Positions 51,144-59,697 of a DNA stretch of 64,000 nt are shown here, in pieces. The DNA lies in NCBI RefSeq assembly GCF_009901565.1, contig NZ_WXEW01000002.1, positions 372,001 to 436,000 on the forward strand, read 5' to 3'. This DNA comes from Herbidospora solisilvae (GTDB taxonomy: Bacteria; Actinomycetota; Actinomycetes; Streptosporangiales; Streptosporangiaceae). The notes under the pieces are model-generated. The model was not told the origin of the DNA. It saw nothing but the letters and a program-made list of their open reading frames with translations, and searched no databases. The first letter of the stretch is position 1, and each line of letters starts with the position of its first letter. The position numbers were made by a program, and so were the translations under genes.

Positions 51144-52532
51144 CTAGCGCGACACGGGGATTCGCAGTACGAACCGGGCGCCTTTCACGCTGTCCTCGAT
51201 GCCGAGGGTGCCGCCGTGGCTTTCGCAGATCTGGCGGGCGATGGCGAGGCCGAGGCCGGTCCCGCCGACGTCGCGCGAGCGGGCGGCGTCGAGGCGGGTG
51301 AACCGCTGGAAGACGTGCTCCCACTTGTCGGGCGGGATGCCGGCGCCGTCGTCCACGACCTCCAGGACGCCGCACAGGTCCTCCTCGTAGACCTTGACGA
51401 TGACGAGCGAGTTGGCGTGGCGTTCGGCGTTGTCGAGGAGGTTGGTCAGCACGCGGGCGAGACGCAGGCGGTCGCCCATTATGATCACACCCGGTTGCAG
51501 GTCGCGGATGATCCTGACCCGGTGCCGGCGGCGGTCGAGCTCGGTCGCGGCGAGCTGGCCGAGGTCGACGGGGTCCATCCGCCCCGGGGCGCCCGAGTCG
51601 AGGCGGGCGATCTGGAGGAGGTCGTCCACCAGGGCCTGGAGGCGGTCGATGCTGGCCAGGATGGCCTCGCCGGTCTCGGCCCAGTCGGTCGTCTCGACGT
51701 CGAGCAGGGCGCTCTCGACCTCGGCGCGCATGGCGGTGAGGGGGCTGCGCAGGTCGTGGGAGGCGTCGGAGGCGAACCGCCGCTGCTGCTCGACGGCCTC
51801 CTCCAGGCGGTCGAGGGTGGCGTTGGCGGTCTCGGCCAGACGGCGGATCTCGTCGTGGTTCTTCGGCACCGGCACCCGGTGGTCCAGCTCGCTGCCGGTG
51901 ATCGTGGCGAGCTCCTCGCTGATCGCGTCGACCGGCCGCAGCGCCTTGCCCACCAGCCAGTACGTGCCGAAGGTCGTCACCGTGATGATGAGCCCGGCCC
52001 CGAGGAGCAGCAGCAGGTCGACGCGCGGGTCGACGTACCAGGGCACCACCGGGTCGGCGGCGTAGATCAGATAGTCGCCCTCCGGGCTGTAGACGCGGAT
52101 GGCGACGATCACCATGCACTGGTCGGGCCACAACGCGGAGTCGCAGTAGACCATGTCCTGCCGAACGGTCGTGTCCGGCGGCTGGAAGACCGCCATCCGG
52201 GGCTTGCCCCGCAACAGCACGCTGGACGACTTGACGGACCCGTCGGGCCGGACCACCTGCAGCCCGGCGATGCCCTGGGTCGGCAGCACGGGCGGGATCT
52301 GCTCGTTCTTCAGCATGTGGATGGTCTTGAGGGTGACCCGCACGATCCGGTCGACGTTGTACTGGCTCGCCAGCCCCCGCAGGCCGATGAGGGCGGTCGC
52401 GACCACGGCCAGGCACAGAAGCGTCATGACCAGACCGGCGACCAACGTCAACCGGCCCCGCATCGACCACCGGTGCCATCCGAACAACCTGTTCCCCCTG
52501 ATGTCCCAGGTGATCACAGAACGTCGGATCAC
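51144..52532 (-). CDS. Orphan sensor histidine kinase
   Basis: A 462-residue two-helix sensor kinase. An extracytoplasmic domain of about 120 residues with three Cys-like features (DMVYCDSALWPDQCM) lies between TM1 (about 25-50) and TM2 (about 172-195). HAMP follows (GKALRPVDAISEELATI), then HisKA with phospho-acceptor SDASHDLRSPL and an HATPase with NLLDNAERHA, DDGAGIPPD and GGTGLGLAIARQICESHGG. No response regulator is adjacent, which is unusual for this architecture. GTG start at 52532; a nearer Met (MRGRLTLV) is possible. Confidence 0.9.
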   Translation of the reverse strand: MIRRSVITWDIRGNRLFGWHRWSMRGRLTLVAGLVMTLLCLAVVATALIGLRGLASQYNVDRIVRVTLKTIHMLKNEQIPPVLPTQGIAGLQVVRPDGSVKSSSVLLRGKPRMAVFQPPDTTVRQDMVYCDSALWPDQCMVIVAIRVYSPEGDYLIYAADPVVPWYVDPRVDLLLLLGAGLIITVTTFGTYWLVGKALRPVDAISEELATITGSELDHRVPVPKNHDEIRRLAETANATLDRLEEAVEQQRRFASDASHDLRSPLTAMRAEVESALLDVETTDWAETGEAILASIDRLQALVDDLLQIARLDSGAPGRMDPVDLGQLAATELDRRRHRVRIIRDLQPGVIIMGDRLRLARVLTNLLDNAERHANSLVIVKVYEEDLCGVLEVVDDGAGIPPDKWEHVFQRFTRLDAARSRDVGGTGLGLAIARQICESHGGTLGIEDSVKGARFVLRIPVSR

Positions 52533-52589
52533 GGCTACTCAAGGTGGTCAAGGCTGGGCAAACAGGTCGTCTGGCGCAATGCTCGACGT

Positions 52590-54038
52590 ATGGACCCGAG
52601 CTTCTACCTGATCGCCCGGACCGACCCCGACCGCCTCGCGGTGATCGACGTCGACGGCACCGAGGTCCGCGCCGGGGAACTGCTCGCCCTCGCCAACCAG
52701 GTCTCCCACGGCCTGCGCGACCAGGGCCTGTCCGCCGGCGACGTCGTCGCGGGCACGCTCCGCAACGGCCTGGACGCCCTCGTCATGCTCCTGGCCACCG
52801 GCCAGACGGGCCTCTACTACGTGCCGGTCAACTGGCACCTCACCGAGGCCGAGATCGGCTACATCGTCACCGACAGCGACGCGCGACTGGTCGTCCGGAC
52901 CCCGGAGGACGTCGCCGCCCTGGCCCTCGGCAACCCGGTCACCGACCCGCCCGACCGGACGTACGGCCAGGTCATGTGGTACACGAGCGGCACCACGGGC
53001 TTCCCGAAGGGCGTCCAGCGGCCCCGGACGTCCAAGACCCCGGAGGAGATCCTGCCGCTGTACCTGTGGTTCATCGACGAGGTCCTCGACCTGCGGCAGG
53101 GCGACGGCGTGCACCTGGTGACCTCGCCGATGTACCACTCGGCCCCCTGCGCGCACGCCCAGTTCGCCCTCCACCTGGGCCACACGGTCGTGATCACCCC
53201 GAGGTTCGATCCCGAGCCCGTGCTGGAACTGATCGAACGCCACCGGGTGACCGACACGATGATGGTCCCGACCATGTTCCACCGCATGCTCCGCCTCCCG
53301 GCCGAGACCAGGGAGCGCTACGACGTCTCCTCGCTGCGCCAGGTCACCCACACGGCCGCCGCCTGCCCCGTCCCGGTCAAGCAGGCGATGATGGACTGGT
53401 TCGGCCCGGTCCTCTACGAGTACTACGGCTCGACCGAGTCGGCCATCGCCTTCGCCGTTAAACCCGCCGAGTGGCTCGCCCACCCCGGCACGGTCGGCCG
53501 CCCGGTCCCCGGCATGGAGGCCCGGATCCTCGACGAGAACGGCGAGGAACTCCCGCCCGGCGTACCCGGAATGATCTACGTGAAGTCGTCGCTGGGCACC
53601 TTCGAATACCGCAAGGACCCGGAGAAGACGGCCGCCGCCAAACGCGGCGACTGGTACGCCCCCGGCGACATCGGCTACCTCGACCCCGAGGGATACCTCT
53701 ACCTGCTCGACCGCCGGACCGACCTGATCGTCAGCGGCGGGGTGAACATCTACCCGGCCGAGATCGAGGCCGCCCTGCTGAGCCACCCCGGCGTGGTCGA
53801 GGCCGCGGTGATCGGGGTGCCCGACGAGGAGTGGGGGCACTCGGTGGTGGCGCTGGTCCAGACGGCGGAGAAGGTGACGGAGGAGGAGCTCAGGGAGCAT
53901 CTGGAGCCCCGGCTGGCGCGGTTCAAGCATCCCCGGGTGATCGAGTTCCGCGACGAACTGCCCCGGACGCCGACCGGGAAGTTGTCGCGGACGAAGGTCC
54001 GGGAGCGCTACCTGTCCGAGGGCGACCGCAACACGTAG
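52590..54038 (+). CDS. AMP-forming acyl-CoA synthetase
   Basis: A 482-residue ANL-superfamily ligase. Core motifs: A3 P-loop YTSGTTGFPKGV, A4 YHSAPCAH, A5 YEYYGSTESA, A7 GDIGYLDPEGYLYLLDRRTD and A10 RTPTGKLSRTKV with the catalytic Lys. It activates a carboxylic acid with ATP and CoA; size and lack of extra domains suit a medium-chain or aromatic acid. It is divergent from the histidine kinase (57 nt). Its 3' end overlaps the remnant GNAT gene by 31 nt. Confidence 0.92.
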   Translation: MDPSFYLIARTDPDRLAVIDVDGTEVRAGELLALANQVSHGLRDQGLSAGDVVAGTLRNGLDALVMLLATGQTGLYYVPVNWHLTEAEIGYIVTDSDARLVVRTPEDVAALALGNPVTDPPDRTYGQVMWYTSGTTGFPKGVQRPRTSKTPEEILPLYLWFIDEVLDLRQGDGVHLVTSPMYHSAPCAHAQFALHLGHTVVITPRFDPEPVLELIERHRVTDTMMVPTMFHRMLRLPAETRERYDVSSLRQVTHTAAACPVPVKQAMMDWFGPVLYEYYGSTESAIAFAVKPAEWLAHPGTVGRPVPGMEARILDENGEELPPGVPGMIYVKSSLGTFEYRKDPEKTAAAKRGDWYAPGDIGYLDPEGYLYLLDRRTDLIVSGGVNIYPAEIEAALLSHPGVVEAAVIGVPDEEWGHSVVALVQTAEKVTEEELREHLEPRLARFKHPRVIEFRDELPRTPTGKLSRTKVRERYLSEGDRNT

Positions 54039-54509
54039 CCGCCGTCGCGGAACCCGGTCACCCGCCACCCGTCCCGCAGCCGCCCGCCGAGCTCCTCCCG
54101 GACGGCCATCCGCCACCGCCTCGCCGTGGCCGGGTCATCCCGCCGCAGCCGTTCGATGTCCTCCGGCAACCGGATCAGGACGACGGGCGCGGACACCGAT
54201 CGTGGAGATCTCCCGCGCCAGCGCCCACGACCGCTGGTGCCGCTTGAGCGCCAGCCCGGCCCCCGGCGTGACCACCCCGGTCACGTGGGAGTGGAGCGTC
54301 GCCTCCCCGGGCGGCGAGCAGAACGCCACCGACCCTCCGGTCAGCCGTCCGTCGACGAAGGCCCCGGCCACGTAGTTGCCCGCGTGGGAGAAGGCCCGCA
54401 TCAGCTCCACGGTCACCGGAGGGTTCGACGGCTCGGGCCGCCAGATCGAGTCGAACACCCCGGAGAGGGCCTCGAACTCGGCCAGGGTGGTCAGTTCCCG
54501 CACGATCAC
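54008..54509 (-). pseudogene. Degenerate GNAT acetyltransferase (internal deletion, frameshift)
   Basis: The GTG at 54509 overlaps the M20 peptidase stop (GTGA) and opens MIVRELTTLAEFEALSG..., a GNAT of the type I know as a 260-280 residue actinomycete protein. After LALKRHQRSWALAREIST the central part (acetyl-CoA/substrate strand with TFDPLxxRNA) is missing and the downstream segment LIRLPEDIERLRRDD...AVREELGGRL, normally the C terminus, continues in a different frame (54196 to 54008). The acetyl-CoA loop RGxG is also absent. About 100 residues appear deleted, so the product would be inactive. Confidence 0.65.
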
Positions 54510-55609
54510 GCCAGCACCGACCGCACCAGTTCCGTCAGCAGCCGGGCCCGGACCGGCATGTGCTCCACCAGGACGTGCTCCTCGGGCGCGTGCGCCCCGC
54601 CGCCGAGGGCGCCCAGCCCGTCGAGGGTGGGGGTGCCGACCCCGGCGGTGAAGTTCCCGTCGGAGGCGCCGCCGACCGACACCCCGGTCAGCGGGGGCAT
54701 GCCGAGCGACGCGGCGATCTCCACGGCCCGCTCGAACAGGGCGGCGGAGGCCGCGCCGTCGAAGGGCGGGCGGTTGGGGCCGCCCAGCAGTTCGAGCCGG
54801 GTGCCGTCGAGGACGGGCGTGAGGGCGCGCATCAGCTCGTCGACCCGCTGCTGGGAGGCCACGTCGGGCACCCGCACGTCGATCGCCACCCGCCCCAGGG
54901 CCGGGATGGTGTTCGTGGACGTCCCGGCCGACATCAGCGTCGGCGTGACCGACAGGGACCCCGGCTGGGACGACGACGACACGGAGCCGGCGATCCGGGT
55001 GATGGCGATGATCTGGTGCGCGAGCTCGATGCCGGCGTTGGCGCCCTTCTCCGGTTCGAGGCCGGCGTGGGCGGCCCGGCCGTGCACCAGGAGTTCGTAC
55101 CGGGAGATGCCCTTGCGCGCCAGTTTCAGCGCCCCGCCGTCGGCGCTGGCCTCCAGGACGAACGCGGCCGACAGGCCCCGTGCCGCGTCCTCGATCAGCG
55201 GCTGCGAGGTGGGGGAGCCGAGTTCCTCGTCGCCGACGACCAGCACCGACACCCCGTCGAGGGACGGCAGGCCGGACAGGGCGTGGAAGAGCTGCACCAG
55301 GCCGGCCTTCATGTCGAAGACGCCGGGGCCGCGGGCGACGCCGTCGCGGCAGCTCCACGGCATGTCGCGCAGGGTGCCGACCGGCCAGACCGTGTCGTGG
55401 TGGCCGAGCAGCAGCACGCGCGGCCGCCCGAACGTCCACCTCAGGTGTGACACGCCCCGGATCGTCACCCGCTCGGGCGCGGCCCCGAGCCGCCGGGCCC
55501 CGACCTCGGCGACCACCTCGGCGCTCTTGGCGACTGCCGCGTGGTCGGCGGAGAACGACTCGCAGCCGACCAGTTCCTCCAGGTCGCCGACCATCTCGTC
55601 GAGGTTCAC
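54506..55609 (-). CDS. M20 family metallopeptidase (carboxypeptidase G2-like)
   Basis: A 367-residue zinc peptidase. Metal ligands are visible: LGHHDTVWP (His, Asp), GVFDMKAG (bridging Asp), GDEELGSP (Glu-Glu, general base) and the final His in GGGAHAPEEHV. The dimerisation domain has GRAAHAGLEPEKGANA. Such enzymes remove Glu, Asp or other residues from peptides or folates, or deacylate amino acids. The GTG at 55609 overlaps the dipeptidase stop by 4 nt. No signal peptide, so cytoplasmic. Confidence 0.9.
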   Translation of the reverse strand: MNLDEMVGDLEELVGCESFSADHAAVAKSAEVVAEVGARRLGAAPERVTIRGVSHLRWTFGRPRVLLLGHHDTVWPVGTLRDMPWSCRDGVARGPGVFDMKAGLVQLFHALSGLPSLDGVSVLVVGDEELGSPTSQPLIEDAARGLSAAFVLEASADGGALKLARKGISRYELLVHGRAAHAGLEPEKGANAGIELAHQIIAITRIAGSVSSSSQPGSLSVTPTLMSAGTSTNTIPALGRVAIDVRVPDVASQQRVDELMRALTPVLDGTRLELLGGPNRPPFDGAASAALFERAVEIAASLGMPPLTGVSVGGASDGNFTAGVGTPTLDGLGALGGGAHAPEEHVLVEHMPVRARLLTELVRSVLA

Positions 55610-56628
55610 CGGCGCACCCCCAGCTCGGCGCGGAACAGGCGCAGCACGTTCTCGCCCAGGATCAGCCGGATCTCCTCGGGGGAGAAGCCGTGCTTCTCCA
55701 GCGCCTCGGTCACCAGCGGCAGGCCGCGCGGGCCGTCGAGGTCGGGGATCACCGCGTCGACGTCGAGGCCCGACGGGGCGGCCTCGCAGCAGGGCGGGGT
55801 GACGTCGTGGAGCACCTCGCGGATGAAGTCGGGGCCGAGGCCCACGTGCTCGATGCCGGCCACCGAGGCGATGTGGGCGATGTGGTCGACCAGGTCGTCG
55901 ACGGTGACCTTCCGGGGGTGCTCGGTGAGGAACGCGGGCAGGAAGTTGACGCAGATCACGCCGCCCGTGGCGGCGACGCCGCGGAGCTGGTCGTCGGTCA
56001 GGTTCCGGTGGTGGTCGAGCAGCGCCCGCGCCGAGGAGTGGGTCGCCATCACCGGCCGCCGGGCCAGTTCCAGCACGTGGGCGACGCCGGAGGCGCCCAG
56101 GTGGGAGACGTCGAAGACGATCCCCAGGTCCTCCATCGTCGCCAGGGCCTCGACCCCCGCCGCGGTCAGCCGGGAGCCGGTGGCGTCCTCGCCGCTGCCG
56201 TCGGCCAGGGGCGTGCGGCCCCAGTGGGCGATCGACGCGACCCGCACGCCGAGCCGGTGGAGCGTCGGGACGAGCTCGACGCTGGAGTCGAGGCCGGGCA
56301 TGCTCTCCATGGCCAGGACCAGCGCGATCCTGCCGTCGGCCAGGGCGGCGTCGATCTCGCCGCCGTCGAGGCAGAGGCGCACCTCGTCGACCTCGGCGGC
56401 GATCACGTGGGCGGCCTCGATCATGCGGAGGGTCTGCCGCAGCGCGCCCTCGGGGCGGTACCAGTCGTCGATGAACACCGGCAGCACCTGCAGGTCCACC
56501 CCGCCCTCGGTGAGCTGGGGGAGCCAGGTGTCGCGGAAGTACCGGGCCCATTGTTTCGGCGGGCGGGCGGCCACCGCCATCAGGAGGTCGTTGTGGGTGT
56601 CGGCCACCACCGCGTCGAAGTGCAGCAT
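55606..56628 (-). CDS. M19 membrane dipeptidase-type enzyme
   Basis: A 340-residue zinc dipeptidase (renal dipeptidase family). The metal ligands appear as DTHNDL near the N terminus, Glu in LAMESMPG, His in VFDVSHLG and ATHSSAR, and the GLGPDFI block matches the conserved region near the substrate pocket. It cleaves dipeptides, including D-amino acid-containing ones. No signal sequence. It is coupled to the M20 peptidase (GTGA), so both serve peptide breakdown together with the S9 enzyme and the amidohydrolase. Confidence 0.92.
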   Translation of the reverse strand: MLHFDAVVADTHNDLLMAVAARPPKQWARYFRDTWLPQLTEGGVDLQVLPVFIDDWYRPEGALRQTLRMIEAAHVIAAEVDEVRLCLDGGEIDAALADGRIALVLAMESMPGLDSSVELVPTLHRLGVRVASIAHWGRTPLADGSGEDATGSRLTAAGVEALATMEDLGIVFDVSHLGASGVAHVLELARRPVMATHSSARALLDHHRNLTDDQLRGVAATGGVICVNFLPAFLTEHPRKVTVDDLVDHIAHIASVAGIEHVGLGPDFIREVLHDVTPPCCEAAPSGLDVDAVIPDLDGPRGLPLVTEALEKHGFSPEEIRLILGENVLRLFRAELGVRR

Positions 56629-56664
56629 GGCGGGGCTCCTTCCGGGGAGGGCGTCTACCGGACG

Positions 56665-58086
56665 TTACCGTCCCGCCCCGAACTTGTATGCCCCTGGCCT
56701 GGGCCGCCGGGTGATCCTGCGGTATTCGCGGGCCGTGCGCGGCCAGTTGGTGGTGATCCTCCCGTCGGCGGTCTTGTACCAGCTCTGGCAGTCGCCGCTC
56801 CAGACCGTGGCCGCCAGAGCCCTGTTCAGAGCAGTCCGGTACGCCGCCAGCGCCCCTTCGGTGACCTCCATTGGGCCCCGCCGGGCGATCAGGTCGAGGC
56901 AGCCCATGACGTACCTGACCTGGGCCTCCAGCATGTAGACGATCGAGTTGTGGCCGAGGTTGGTGTTGGGGCCGTACAGGAAGAAGAGGTTGGGGAAGCC
57001 GGGGGCGGCCAGGCCCAGGTAGGCCTCGGCGCCGTCCTTCCACTGGTCGTGCAGGTCGCGGCCGCCGGCGTTGGTGACGGTCATCGGCATGAGGAACTCG
57101 GTGGAGTGGAAGCCGGTGGCGTACACGATCGTGTCGGCTCTTCTGAGCCCGGAGGGCGTCCGCACCCCTTCGGGGGCGATCCGGACGATCGGCTCGGTGA
57201 CCAGGTCGACGTTCGGCCTGGTCAGCGCCGGATAGAAGAGGCTGTCGAAGACCACCCGCTTGCAGCCCGGCGGATAGTCGGGAGTCAACTTGTGGCGCAG
57301 CTCGGGGTCGGGGACCTGGCGGCGCAGGTGGCTGAGCGCGGTCCGCCGGATCAGGTCGGTGCTCCACCCGCCGATCAGGGCGGGCCAGACCGTCTTCTCG
57401 ACGTAGTCGAAGAACCATCGCCGGTACGCCCGATGGGCCCCCGGCACCCATCGGAACATCGCCCTGGTCAGCGGCGCGAACTCGGCGTCGGCCTTCGGCA
57501 GCACCCAGCTGGGGGTGCGCTGGTAGACGTCCACGTGCTCGGCCGTCTCCGCGACCGGCGGGATGAGCTGGGCGGCGGAGGAGCCCGTGCCGATGACGGC
57601 GACCCGCCTGCCCGTCAGATCGCGGCCCGCCCAGCGGGCCGAGTGGAAGGCGTCGCCCGCGAACGTCCCGGCGCCCGGGATGCCGGGCACCCGGGGCCGG
57701 TTGAGCTGCCCGACGGCCGTGACCACCACGTCGAACCGCTCGACCGAGCCGGGCGTGACCACGAGCCAGCCCGCGCCGTCGTGGGCCAGTTCGCTCACCT
57801 CGGCGCCGAACCGGGGCCGGATCCCGTGCTTGGCCGCGATCATCTCCAGGTAGGCGAGGATCTCCGGCTGCCCCGGATAGCGCCGCGACCAGTCGCAGTA
57901 GGGGTCGAACGAGTAGGAGTACAGGTGCGAGGGGATGTCGCAGCCCGCCCCCGGATAGGTGTTGTCCCGCCAGGTCCCGCCGACCCCGTCGCCCTTCTCG
58001 AAGACGACATGGGGGATCCCCCTCCGGGCCAGCCGCACGGCCATGCACAGGCCGCCGAACCCGGCTCCGACGATGGCGACGCGCAT
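56665..58086 (-). CDS. Flavin-containing monooxygenase (Baeyer-Villiger type)
   Basis: A 473-residue FAD/NADPH enzyme. FAD Rossmann start is VAIVGAGFGGLCMA, the second NADPH Rossmann is VAVIGTGSSAAQ, and the Baeyer-Villiger fingerprint FxGxxxHxxxW is visible as FAGDAFHSARW. The WRDNTYPGAGCDIPSHLYSYSF region is likewise typical. It oxidises a ketone to an ester or a heteroatom; the substrate is unknown. It lies 36 nt upstream of the dipeptidase on the same strand, possibly in the same transcription unit, and diverges from the Nif3 gene. Confidence 0.9.
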   Translation of the reverse strand: MRVAIVGAGFGGLCMAVRLARRGIPHVVFEKGDGVGGTWRDNTYPGAGCDIPSHLYSYSFDPYCDWSRRYPGQPEILAYLEMIAAKHGIRPRFGAEVSELAHDGAGWLVVTPGSVERFDVVVTAVGQLNRPRVPGIPGAGTFAGDAFHSARWAGRDLTGRRVAVIGTGSSAAQLIPPVAETAEHVDVYQRTPSWVLPKADAEFAPLTRAMFRWVPGAHRAYRRWFFDYVEKTVWPALIGGWSTDLIRRTALSHLRRQVPDPELRHKLTPDYPPGCKRVVFDSLFYPALTRPNVDLVTEPIVRIAPEGVRTPSGLRRADTIVYATGFHSTEFLMPMTVTNAGGRDLHDQWKDGAEAYLGLAAPGFPNLFFLYGPNTNLGHNSIVYMLEAQVRYVMGCLDLIARRGPMEVTEGALAAYRTALNRALAATVWSGDCQSWYKTADGRITTNWPRTAREYRRITRRPRPGAYKFGAGR

Positions 58087-58123
58087 GAGAACACGCTAAC
58101 CCGGGGGCCGGTAACCTCCCAGG

Positions 58124-58954
58124 GTGACTGAGACCACCCTGCAAACGGTCATTCGCACGCTGGAGTCGGCCTACGACCCCGCCACCGCGGAGTCGTGGGA
58201 CGCCGTCGGCCTCGTCTGCGGCGACCCCGCCCAGCCGGTGCGGAAGGTGCTGTTCGCCGTCGACCCGGTGACCGCCGTCGCCGAGGAGGCCCTCGACTGG
58301 GGCGCCGACCTGATCGTCACCCACCACCCCCTTTACCTCAAGGGCGTCACCTCGGTCGCCGCCACCACCGCCAAGGGCCGCATCGTCCACCGTTTGATCA
58401 GGGCGAACGTCGGCCTCTACACGGCCCACACCAACGCCGACGTCGCCGACCCCGGCGTCTCCGACGCGCTGGCCCGCGCGGTCGGCCTGAGCGGGTCGTT
58501 GCGCCCGCTCGCCCCGCTGCCCGACCGCCCCCGGCTGGGCCTCGGCCGGGTGGGCGAGCTGCCGGTGTCGATGACGCTGGCCAAGTTCGCCGCCCTGGCC
58601 GCCCACGGCCTGCCCCGGACGTCCGGCGGCCTGCGCGTCTCCGGCGACCCCGACCGGCTGGTGAAGACCGTCGCCGTCTCCGGCGGCGCCGGAGACTCCC
58701 TGCTCGGCGCGGCGAAGCGGGCCCGCGTGGACGTGTTCCTCACCGCCGACCTGCGCCACCACCCGGCGAGCGAGTACGCCGAGGACGACGGCCCCGCCCT
58801 GATCGACGCCGCCCACTGGGCGACGGAGTGGCCCTGGCTCACCGACGCCGCCGAACGGCTGACCACGGCCCTCGCGGCGACGGGCAATAATGTGGAGGCG
58901 CGCGTCTCCGAGAGGGTCACCGACGCCTGGACCACAACAGCACAGCGAGGATAG
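58124..58954 (+). CDS. Nif3-like dinuclear metal-centre protein
   Basis: A 276-residue NIF3/DUF34 protein. The metal-binding residues are in VTHHPLYLKG, HTNADV and near the C terminus in TADLRHHPASEY. The SWDAVGLVCGDP start is diagnostic. Function is unsettled (proposed GTP cyclohydrolase-type or metal-insertion roles). GTG start at 58124. It begins the conserved actinobacterial trio with the zinc ribbon protein (2 nt on) and the RNase H fusion; the same order occurs at Rv2230c-Rv2228c in M. tuberculosis. Confidence 0.9.
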   Translation: MTETTLQTVIRTLESAYDPATAESWDAVGLVCGDPAQPVRKVLFAVDPVTAVAEEALDWGADLIVTHHPLYLKGVTSVAATTAKGRIVHRLIRANVGLYTAHTNADVADPGVSDALARAVGLSGSLRPLAPLPDRPRLGLGRVGELPVSMTLAKFAALAAHGLPRTSGGLRVSGDPDRLVKTVAVSGGAGDSLLGAAKRARVDVFLTADLRHHPASEYAEDDGPALIDAAHWATEWPWLTDAAERLTTALAATGNNVEARVSERVTDAWTTTAQRG

Positions 58955-58956
58955 GG

Positions 58957-59697
58957 ATGAAAGCAGCACCGGACGCACAGAAGCGCCTCCTTGACCTGGC
59001 TGAGCAGGACGCAGCCCTCGACCGGCTCCGCCACCGCCGCCGCACCCTCCCCGAACTGGCCGGCATCGACGACCTGAGCAAACGCCTGGCCCAGATCGCC
59101 ACCCAGATCATCGCCGCCGAGACCGAGGCCGCCGACCTGGGCCGCGAGCAGTCGAAGGCCGAGTCCGACGTCGACGCCGTCCGCCAGCGGGCCGAGCGCG
59201 ACCAGAAGCGCCTCGACTCCGGCGCCGTCTCCTCCCCCCGCGACCTGGCCGGCCTCCAGTCCGAGATCGCCTCGCTGCACCGCCGGCAGGGCGACCTCGA
59301 AGAGGTCGTCCTGGAGATCATGGAACGCCGCGAGACGGCCGACGCCCGCGTCGACGCCCTGCGCGCCGAACGCGAGACCATCACCGCCGACCTCGTCGGC
59401 GCCGAGAGCCGCCGCGACACCGCCTTCGCCGAGATCGACAAGGACGGCTCCGAGGTCACCGCCCGCCGCAAGACGATCGCCGCGGAGATCCCCGCCGACC
59501 TGCTGGCTCTGTACGAGAAGCTGCGCGAGTCCAGCGGCGTGGGCGCCGCCCTCCTCCACGGCGGCCGCTGCCTCGGCTGCCGCACGACCATGTCGATCGC
59601 CGACCTGAACGCCATCCGGGCGGCCAAGCCCGACGAGGTCGTGCGGTGTGAGGAGTGCCGCCGGATCCTCGTCCGCACCAACGAGTCGGGCCTGTGA
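58957..59697 (+). CDS. CT398-like zinc ribbon/coiled-coil protein
   Basis: A 246-residue protein with a long helical coiled coil (about 10-190, Leu/Ala/Glu/Arg-rich) and a C-terminal C4 zinc ribbon: CLGC (about 205) and CEEC (about 231). This is the CT398/DUF164 type, possibly nucleic-acid or RNA-associated. It is placed between Nif3 and RNase H/phosphatase, with a GTGA overlap onto the latter. The function is unknown but the association is conserved in actinobacteria. Confidence 0.88.
   Translation: MKAAPDAQKRLLDLAEQDAALDRLRHRRRTLPELAGIDDLSKRLAQIATQIIAAETEAADLGREQSKAESDVDAVRQRAERDQKRLDSGAVSSPRDLAGLQSEIASLHRRQGDLEEVVLEIMERRETADARVDALRAERETITADLVGAESRRDTAFAEIDKDGSEVTARRKTIAAEIPADLLALYEKLRESSGVGAALLHGGRCLGCRTTMSIADLNAIRAAKPDEVVRCEECRRILVRTNESGL

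Noticed and set aside
48663-54038. A 1791-codon open frame spanning several genes
   Set aside because: High-GC DNA leaves stop-free alternative frames. Only the last 482 codons (from 52590) show the ANL-ligase motifs; the rest reads as a shadow of the CoA ligase, TetR and histidine kinase genes.
54506-58978. A 1490-codon minus-strand open frame
   Set aside because: Only its last 367 codons (M20 peptidase) are a real protein; the upstream part is a shadow of the dipeptidase, monooxygenase and Nif3 genes.
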